Shown here: positions 58,701 through 64,000 of the stretch, piece after piece
Numbering within the stretch: position 1 is the first letter of the stretch
How the letters are laid out: every line of letters starts with the position of its first letter
Source of the DNA: Axinella damicornis
Lineage: Eukaryota > Porifera > Demospongiae > Axinellida > Axinellidae
Length of the DNA: 64,000 bases
Assembly: GCA_963931865.1 (NCBI GenBank)
Contig: OZ007506.1
Span: forward strand, 3,530,926-3,594,925
Direction: 5' to 3'
The notes under the pieces: generated by a model
Databases searched by the model: none
What the model was told of the DNA's origin: nothing
The model's input: the letters and a program-made list of their open reading frames with translations, nothing else
Translations under genes and position numbers: made by a program

Positions 58701-61700
58701 CACATTTTCAGTTGTTTATCACATGATGACATAACAAGAACCTTCAGCTAGCCACTGCTGAGAGAAGTGGCAAATCCTCTCGTCCACATCTGCGTTCACT
58801 GCATCGTGAAGTAGTAAGACTACAGACAGCATGGCTGCACTGACAGTGCAGTCATGGGGCACGGAAGCAGCTGTGAAGGAAAAGACAAAGTACATACCGG
58901 TACATCACAAGTACTTACACCATACATATTACACTCCTGGTATAGGAGATGAAATTCTCCTTGCAATGTTTAAGCACTACGGAAAGGCACATAATGACAT
59001 CATCGTCATGTCATCATGCACTCTTGAGCTTATGTAATTGGATATAGCTAACTTTCATACCTTTCAGTAGTACACTTTCGCAGGAGTTTCTAACCAGTGC
59101 AAACTGTTCTTTCACCCACTGCACTTTATCATGTGTGGACCTGCCACAAAGGTGCTGAGGCCAAACCAGCATGAAGCCACCACCGTCATCCTCTTGAGGG
59201 TCACCTTTGGGTTCCTCCGTAGTAAGCATATGACGTACTATGGCAGGAAACTTCTGAAGGATATTTGCTGTTGTCTTCAACACAGCAATGAGGACATTCG
59301 CATCGTGCCTTGAAACAAACAAGCAAAACAACTAGTGACAAAACAGTGCAGTAAGATTTGGTTCTATCCCATAACGTGTTATTCAGTAACCACCATACGC
59401 ACCAACCATGGACTTTCTAATCTAAAAGATGGTCAGCACCACTTCCAGAGGTTTTTCACGTTGAAGACTTTCTCTCTCATTCATACATACGTTAGCTATC
59501 CATTGCCCTCAATAGGCAAATGTAAGTCCATCTTCTTGCCCTTAGCTGCCTAGAACAAGTCTTTCCTTATCCACACATCACACAAACCAAATACCTTCGT
59601 ATTTGGCAGCAATGGCTACTCACTGTAGAAACACAGTATTCCATGGCTGCAAAGAGAGACGACAACAGTGGTAGGTAACACCTTCATAGTTTACAAGCAT
59701 GATTGTTCTATAAGACGCTTGTGGATATGTCGTGGTGTGAGGCATGTCCTAAGGCTATGTGGAGGTACATGACGAACAAGTTGGCATTTGCTATGTCACG
59801 GCCAAAGTCTCCAACTAATTAGTGCCAGGTTACTCATGTCCGTCACTCAAGATTGCTATATGCAGTTATGCTGTACTTAGTTCAGCCACTATGTAACCAT
59901 TACTACAACAAATGTTCATGTGCTCTTAGCTGTGCATGGCTGTACACAACAGTAAGATCTTGTTTCACTGCAGATGCTCCACATAAATATGGACATACAT
60001 GCGACTATTCCCAACCTAGAGGTATCATCCTTTGAAATGCAGCTTCTCCAATCTTGAAGTTCTCCACCACAACATCAAGATACTGGATCTTTCTCATGTC
60101 TTCTGCAAGCCACTTCCCACACACCACATTCCGCACCGTGGCAGCCACACAGTCCTTTGCATTGGGATGTAGTGACTGAGGCAGCCCCTGCAATATACTA
60201 GAGTATAGAAATAAAAACACAGACGTTACTATGTCATCTTGCATGGTATGGAATACGGAGTATATAGAGAAGGTTATCAATTATCGGACACCATCCATAT
60301 TCGGACGTGCTAGCGCGGAAGTTGTACAATTGCGGAAGTGGGTGTGACCTTCCGTCGATAGTGTACATCCATCTCACTGTGCGTTGCAAGTTTTATGTTG
60401 CTCTCTTGTTGGCTCTGGAGTTATAATCTGTCAAAGACCAAACTCTGAAACAGCTATAATCGGACAATTGTATGCATTATCGGACGCCGCTTCCCGTTGC
60501 TTCCTCTGAACCAGTTTTTGGTGGGATTTCTGCAGCTTGGTGGAGCCCCCAAGACCCTTCTGCTGCACGCCTGATTTTTGGTGTTGTAGCTGCCTCAGGC
60601 GCTGAGGGGTGGGGCATTCGCCTTCCCTTGAGTCTTTGCTGCCCCTTGTCTTCACAATAAGTATCATGTATGCAAGGCAACTCATGCTGCCCCCTTTTCA
60701 CCACGCTACGATCCCCCCCCCCCCCCCCCCCCCCCCCTTTCTACACTGAACTAGATGTGCTTGGTTTCTCTGCATAACAGATCACTTTTCCTTACCTCGG
60801 TTAAGAGCACTAATTTCTTCTGTACCCACTGGCTATCATTCTGTAAACGTACCTGGCAATTGAACGCTGCACTGGGTGTCTTGAAATGCAAGCTGCATGC
60901 ATTTCTACCAGTACACTGATGACATCTCTGAGAGTGTCAGCATCAGATGACAGCTCCTGTACACATGTACCAAACTGGGGAGTATATATAGGATCATGTA
61001 ATAGCCTGCTCAGTTTATAATTGTAGCAAGAACACTGTACATAAGATGCTAGCTGGCATGTTCCATTCCTTGCCAGAAATACGGATAAAACTTCAATGAT
61101 CCATGATCAGAAACACCTTTGATGGATTCTTGCCAGGACTCGCTATTGCTAACCTTCTTGAGAGTTCCAAGCTGGACGTGAAGAGTAGCTGCTTCAAGAA
61201 CCCCAGAAAGTAGCACCACCGCTGTACACGTACAGGCAGACACAACACAGGTTAAGAGTGTCACTGAGAAGTGGATAGTCCAAGGGCACTAGTATTGCCA
61301 TAATTAAGGTGCCTCTCCGATAAAAGTTTCCTTTCAGATAAGAATGCATTCTGCTTTTAAACCTTGCATGTAGTTACGTTTTAAGTGCCATGTCTTACAA
61401 ATCTGGTTAATACGTTCATGTGCTTATGACTCTAGGTGGCAACTAAACCATGTGCTGAATAGTACGTTTACAAACTACGATATTAGATTCTCGCCCTGCA
61501 CGCCTTGATGATGATGCCAATCTTCAATTTGGCTGTGTCGAATGCAACTATTCTGTACATTGTGCCTGCTTATGATTTTGTTAGGAGGTGGGTGACACAC
61601 CAACAATGCAGTATGCATGGCCTAATTTGTAGTCTCGGTACCAGACTCTCAGAGTCTGGTACCGAGACTAACCCAAATAAGGGCCACGCCCTACAAGTAT

Positions 61701-62011
61701 TGCAACACAATATAAACATTCTGTGTAATATTCAATTCTAGCCTAGTAATGTGTTGTCATCCTGTAAGCCTGCTGGTTGCTTTACGCAAGTGCATGACAC
61801 AAGAAACTGCAGCAAAAATGATGTGCTGTTTCCTTTCCCTCCACCCACCGGAAATATGGAAATTACACTGGCTCAGGCCAGGCTCGTGAGACAATCCCTC
61901 ATAGGTTACCGTACCTTCGCGTGGAGTATTTCGCAGTTTTTGTTGCCAATAGAGGACATCTTCAGGAAAAGCTTGAACTATGTTTGACTTGCCACGGCGA
62001 GAGGCCGCCAT
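42693..62011 (-). CDS. THADA: THADA / TRM732 homologue, tRNA 2'-O-methylation partner (whole gene)
   Basis: About 34 minus-strand exons from ATG 62011 to stop 42693 encode roughly 1,850 aa; human THADA is 1,953 aa. The protein is an all-helical ARM/HEAT-repeat scaffold. Its yeast homologue Trm732 binds the methyltransferase Trm7 (FTSJ1 in humans) for 2'-O-methylation of tRNA position 32. The most conserved part, the DUF2428 domain, is unmistakable: RHRGAFEMAYTGFSKLC, TRRSAGLPFYMQ, LNILRSLYRDTRLGDSIVPF and VRNSSTLLFSALVARIFG. Exon coordinates are given in the three sub-entries. Nearly every junction has GT-AG borders and a matching phase; two places (exons 4-6 and 27-28) do not resolve cleanly. 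Introns are short (about 60-1,400 bp) and carry several inverted-repeat elements. The start is only 18 bp from a mobile-element end. Confidence 0.93.
43283..43740. repeat. THADA: 33-bp minisatellite in the last THADA intron
   Basis: About 12 near-identical 33-bp units plus two diverged units at the right end. On the minus strand each unit contains AAGTGGGTAGGGGAACCCAG. The unit next to exon 33 reads GGTAAGTGGGTAGGAGAACC and includes the splice donor, so the array appears to have grown from the donor region. The multiple of three keeps both strands open, but the array is intronic. Confidence 0.93.
44631..44928. mobile_element. Family E inverted-repeat element in a THADA intron
   Basis: GGTATGCATCTTGAAAATTG with ATGCCGAGATTC faces GGTTCCGAATTGCGGCATCA with TTTTAAAGACATGTACC. 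Related copies: 47311-47612, 48871-48930 (half), 54903-55258. Confidence 0.75.
45491..45554. mobile_element. Family A remnant in a THADA intron
   Basis: ACTTCCCAGGCCCTGCCTAG and GGGCGGGGCCCGGAACAATGC are eroded ends around AAACGACGAAAA. Confidence 0.5.
46501..51905 (-). CDS. THADA: THADA central DUF2428 region, exons 19-27
   Basis: Exons: 51707-51905 (LLQASMVAPMYG), 50806-50968 (LVSPVVCNSSPEGFLP), 49920-50078 (CCWHSMKEISLILG), 49266-49508 (GAFEMAYTGF to FYMQ), 49058-49191, 48662-48824, 47955-48148 (NSSTLLFSALVARIFGAKR), 47064-47207 (HPSLFPVLLLLSHLYPSALD), 46501-46764. All are in phase with each other. This is the core conserved from yeast Trm732 to animals, so it is the best evidence for function. 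Exon 27 ends at the strong donor CTG|GTACGT in phase 2, but exon 28 is phase 0; the weaker site TAC|GTTTAA four bases on (end 46497) restores frame. Confidence 0.9.
47311..47612. mobile_element. Family E element in a THADA intron
   Basis: GGTATGCATCTTTAAAATTG then ATGCCGAGATTCGGAA at the left; TTCCGAATCTCAGCATCAAT at the right. The interior has CTTCCG/CGGAAG-type blocks in both orientations. Confidence 0.75.
48871..48930. mobile_element. Family E half element
   Basis: CGGTACACGCATTTCAAGTT and GATGTCGAGATTTGGAATGC match the family E left end. The right end was not found. Confidence 0.5.
50300..50515 (+). pseudogene. RecQ-like helicase fragment, frameshifted, antisense in a THADA intron
   Basis: One plus frame reads KLGYSTDQQEAAKEFAKGQY and, after a shift, the next frame reads SILTGSGKSL, a Walker A motif. 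The first frame then resumes with PLVFDSLC. This order (glutamine-containing motif 0, then GSGKSL, then a hydrophobic helix with FDSL) is that of RecQ-type SF2 helicases. At least two frameshifts and the lack of motifs downstream mark it as dead. Confidence 0.5.
50589..50632. mobile_element. Family A short element in a THADA intron
   Basis: TAGCCTCGTTCCCAGGCCC and GCATGGGAACGAGGCTA bound 44 bp. Flanks share gaatgt. Confidence 0.7.
52370..62011 (-). CDS. THADA: THADA N-terminal half, exons 1-18
   Basis: Exons 5'-3': 61915-62011 (MAASRRGKSN start), 61154-61221, 60853-60956, 60016-60197, 59624-59646 (23-bp microexon, doubtful), 59061-59308, 57768-57912, 57445-57510, 57254-57371, 56665-56988, 55830-55901, 55367-55435, 54759-54843, 54418-54548, 53407-53562, 53223-53318, 52850-53131, 52370-52535. 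Landmarks shared with THADA: YVWSLWEDPVD then GIRYQCKDMFKN (exons 9-10), LGLVCESHRTTE and LNANSQSPGFR (exon 15). Exon 4 ends in phase 1 and exon 6 begins needing phase 2, so the microexon alone does not connect them; another small exon or a different border is likely. The N terminus appears about 50 residues shorter than the human one, so an exon between 61222 and 61914 may be missing. Confidence 0.82.
52624..52728. repeat. Two poly-C tracts in an interspersed repeat
   Basis: C runs at 52624-52656 and 52701-52728 are separated by TTGAAAATTACCCAAGAAGT and a GCAAGGCAACTCATG block. The same blocks occur next to C-rich tracts at about 5270-5318, 34090-34150 and 60660-60737. Confidence 0.85.
53698..54140. 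mobile_element. Family A element with exact 9-bp target duplication in a THADA intron
   Basis: A 443-bp copy with outer ends TAGCCTCGTTCCCAGGCC and inverse, and inner arms GGAAACCGAAGAAC. GGTAGCTTC flanks both sides (53689-53697, 54141-54149). Right interior has TGACGTCACTTACGTGATG (54022-54040). A 65-codon frame inside has no recognisable domain. Confidence 0.93.
54903..55258. mobile_element. Family E element in a THADA intron
   Basis: TATACTGCACACATCTTTAA then AATTGGTGCTGAGATTTGG at the left; the inverse of the right end reads ACAGTATACACATTTTTAAA then ATTGATACGAGATTCGG. Confidence 0.75.
56491..56518. mobile_element. Family A single end
   Basis: GGAGAGGCCTGGGAATGAGG then CTA is one end. 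A possible partner is GAGCCTTGTTCCCAGACTC at 55994, about 500 bp away. Confidence 0.4.
58345..58590. repeat. Dispersed repeat F, copy 2
   Basis: Homologous to 33815-34040 over most of its length (GAGTCCATTGTGGGATCACT, CTATGCAGGAGAATCACTGA). It lies between THADA exons 6 and 7. Confidence 0.65.
60713..60737. repeat. Poly-C tract, interspersed-repeat associated
   Basis: A 25-bp C run preceded by ATGCAAGGCAACTCATGCTG and CACCACGCTACGAT, the poly-C repeat described in the findings. Confidence 0.85.
61630..61670. mobile_element. Perfect 41-bp palindrome, family A variant
   Basis: TAGTCTCGGTACCAGACTCT and its exact inverse. The GTTCCC of the family has become GGTACC on both sides, so the arms have stayed matched. 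Confidence 0.6.
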
Positions 62012-62029
62012 CGCTCGGACAGCTGAGTT

Positions 62030-62824
62030 TAGTCTCGTTCCCAGACGGGTAATTGTAAAAGCTGGACTGGACTGTGGACTGGACTGTGGACTGGACTGTG
62101 GACTGGACTATGGACTGTGGACTGGACTGTGGACTGGACTATGGACTGGACTGTCCATACCCGCTGCTGCTGTGCACCATTAATATGCCGGAGATAGTGA
62201 GGTTGGCAATACTAATGAGCTTCAATGAAGGTGGCTATGGTTGAATCCTTGTGGGTTCTGTACCGTGCTTTGAGCGTGCATGACTTGTTTCTTATGGAGG
62301 TCACACACACTTGTTGAGAAAGAACCTTCGTCAAACTTTAATTGAGCTCTAGTTAGAATGCTCTCTGTGCTTGAAGGACTATTAGAAGAGCAGTTGTAGA
62401 GAATACTGAGCCCATGGGGGCCATCACACTGATAGTATAAAATGAATATGTGGGGCTGGATGAAAATGATGACTACCACGCTGACACATATGTAAGCTAA
62501 CAGTGTTATCAGCAGAAACCAAACTTTCTTGAAGTGTAGTAACAAGCTAGATATATGTCATGCATGAGCATAGTTTGAGCTCATTGTTGAAATTGCGTGT
62601 GACCTCTGACCTCTCGGAAATCGAGGAGACGATGCCTGCAACAGGCTAGGAAGCAACCTGAGACAGAGCTGGAGACAACCCTTCATAGCTTTGCTGACAT
62701 TTGCTGCCTGCATACAGCTGTTTTGATCACTCTAGTCCATACTATGGAACAGTCCATAGTCCAGTCCAGAGTCCAGGTTTTACATTTACCCTTCCCAGAC
62801 CCTGAACACACACCCGGGGTCTCG
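62030..62824. mobile_element. Family A variant split by element H, next to the THADA start
   Basis: TAGTCTCGTTCCCAGAC (62030-62046) resumes after the insertion as TTCCCAGACCCTGAACACAC then CCGGGGTCTCG. Joined, it resembles the copy at 4910-4975. The outer end is 18 bp upstream of the THADA ATG. Confidence 0.75.
62047..62791. mobile_element. Element H: 745 bp, GGGTAA ends, exact 9-bp target duplication
   Basis: GGGTAATTGTAAAAGCTGGA at the left and, inverted, GGGTAAATGTAAAACCTGGA at the right. TTCCCAGAC flanks both sides exactly (62038-62046, 62792-62800). A TGGACTGGACTG tandem array fills 62063-62153, and a shorter one lies at the right. The interior minus strand has an open stretch (62222-62545) with a strongly hydrophobic segment (VWFLLITLLAYICVSVVVII) but no ATG. 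Confidence 0.9.
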
Positions 62825-63405
62825 TCACATGACTGACCGTTTTGATTTATGGACTAGTAAAAGCTTTGTGGGCAAATTCGTTATGAGCAACAGTAGGTAT
62901 AGGGATGGGTAATTGGAGCAAGTAGATGCTTCACGGTGTTGTGAATAGGAAGATGAGAAAAACTGTTTTTAATTGTTGGTTGGGCTGACAATACCATCAT
63001 ACAGCCAAAACTATTTAGAGGCCATGCAAAATGCAGGGACATGTGAACGCATCAAATAAAAAAGGAACATCAGGCACTCATCCCAGTTGGCTTTCCCCAA
63101 GTCCCTTCAATAGAAGGTTTTGCTAGCTAGCTAGGCAAAATTTGAGGCATTTTTCAAAGTAGTGTATGAATTTTAAATCATTCTTACACAGTTTGGGCAA
63201 TTCCCGATGATGTGTTCACACATGTAAGTATATTTTATGTCGTTTGAACATAGTAAATTAGACGGAAAATAACCTCTCATTAGTGCATGAGCATGCACAC
63301 ATATATCGGGGTGTGGCGGGAAAGTTGGGTATATAAAGCAGGTATGATGTAGGTAAGCATCTCTCTCGGCATAATCTGTCACGGCAAAGCAGCCACGTAG
63401 GTGAT

Positions 63406-63407
<2 letters not shown>

Positions 63408-63436
<29 letters not shown>
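63408..63436. repeat. Poly-C tract (29 bp)
   Basis: An uninterrupted C run; the nearby flank does not clearly match the other poly-C repeats. Confidence 0.9.
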
Positions 63437-63437
<1 letters not shown>

Positions 63438-63560
63438 GTATGATCGTGTGTCACTTGTGCTTCTTTAAGTCTTTTTACCCAGAGGTATTAGAGGCTATGC
63501 TGAGGCACAACAGGCTTGCAGCCAGTTCCACACACAGGTGGAAAGGACAAAGGGTGGAGA

Positions 63561-63745
63561 CCATTCTGAAGAGATGGAACAGTTATGGACCAATTCGCAA
63601 TGGACACATTCTGATGACATGGAACAGTTATGGACCAATTCGCAATGGACACATTCTGATGACATGGAACAGCTATGGATCAATTCAAAGGAAAGTGTCA
63701 CAGTGGGACTATTCTGACGAAAAGGAACAATTATGGACCAATTCA
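63561..63745. repeat. 45-bp tandem repeat, about 4 copies
   Basis: Units contain TGGAACAGTTATGGACCAAT and ACACATTCTGATGACA; the last two are diverged. One frame is open through the array, but there is no gene evidence. GGGTTTTTTCCC-like blocks follow at 63795-63880. Nothing else is seen to the window end. Confidence 0.85.
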
Positions 63746-64000
63746 CTGTATTTGGCAATGTTTCATAGCTTAGTGGCAGGGATGTCATTTTGTAATTTTG
63801 GTTGGGTTTTTTCCCTCGCACAGATTTTTCCCATATGAGATGGGTTTTTTGTCTGTGTGCAGGGTTTTTTCCCCTGGGTATCCTGGCCACATACCCTAAA
63901 TAAAGCCCACTGGTCACTTGCGTGACTGTTTTGGCTCATCCCTGCCTGTTGTTGTATTGTGGTTGTGTTACTGTACTGGGCCGGCACACATTAATGCTTT

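Noticed and set aside
62222..62545. Calling the minus hydrophobic frame a gene
   Set aside because: No start codon, and it is contained in element H; reported only as a finding.
1..64000. tRNA, rRNA or CRISPR loci
   Set aside because: I looked for T-loop GGTTCRA motifs, rRNA-like tracts and spaced direct repeats and found none; the tandem arrays have no unique spacers.

Overview
The window looks like animal nuclear DNA. Its genes are split by many short GT-AG introns, it encodes animal proteins (fascin, THADA, PAK1IP1), there are no operons, and it is crowded with short terminal-inverted-repeat elements and homopolymer C/G tracts. The gene set and the compact intron-rich layout suggest an early-branching animal such as a sponge, but this is inference; no rRNA or mitochondrial marker is present.

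Layout. (1) 1-319, minus: first coding segment of a SAM-domain protein running off the left edge, with a 600-bp GGAGGT satellite directly upstream. (2) 944-11100: no convincing gene; several small inverted-repeat elements, a 45-bp tandem repeat and poly-C tracts. (3) 11383-27296, plus: a complete 12-exon PAK1IP1/MAK11 WD40 gene (337 aa by my splicing) whose introns are packed with miniature elements. (4) 30999-32465, plus: an intronless fascin gene (488 aa). (5) 32500-40800: repeats, a long palindrome with a Penelope-like tail, a CAGGGGCGGA-ended element. (6) 40821-41490, minus: the last two exons of an unrecognised small gene. (7) 42693-62011, minus: an apparently complete THADA/TRM732 gene of about 34 exons. 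(8) 62030-64000: nested mobile elements abutting the THADA start, then repeats.

The genes are not obviously one pathway. PAK1IP1 (60S ribosome assembly) and THADA (tRNA anticodon-loop 2'-O-methylation partner) both serve translation; fascin bundles actin. The strongest non-genic signal is a family of more than 20 copies of foldback elements ending in TAGCCTCGTTCCCAGGCC. Six copies have exact 9-bp target-site duplications, three more have 8-bp or 8-of-9 ones, and several are nested in or contain other elements that also make 9-bp duplications, as expected of Mutator-like elements.

All exon limits come from reading splice signals, frame and remembered family similarity; none was checked with transcripts or a search.
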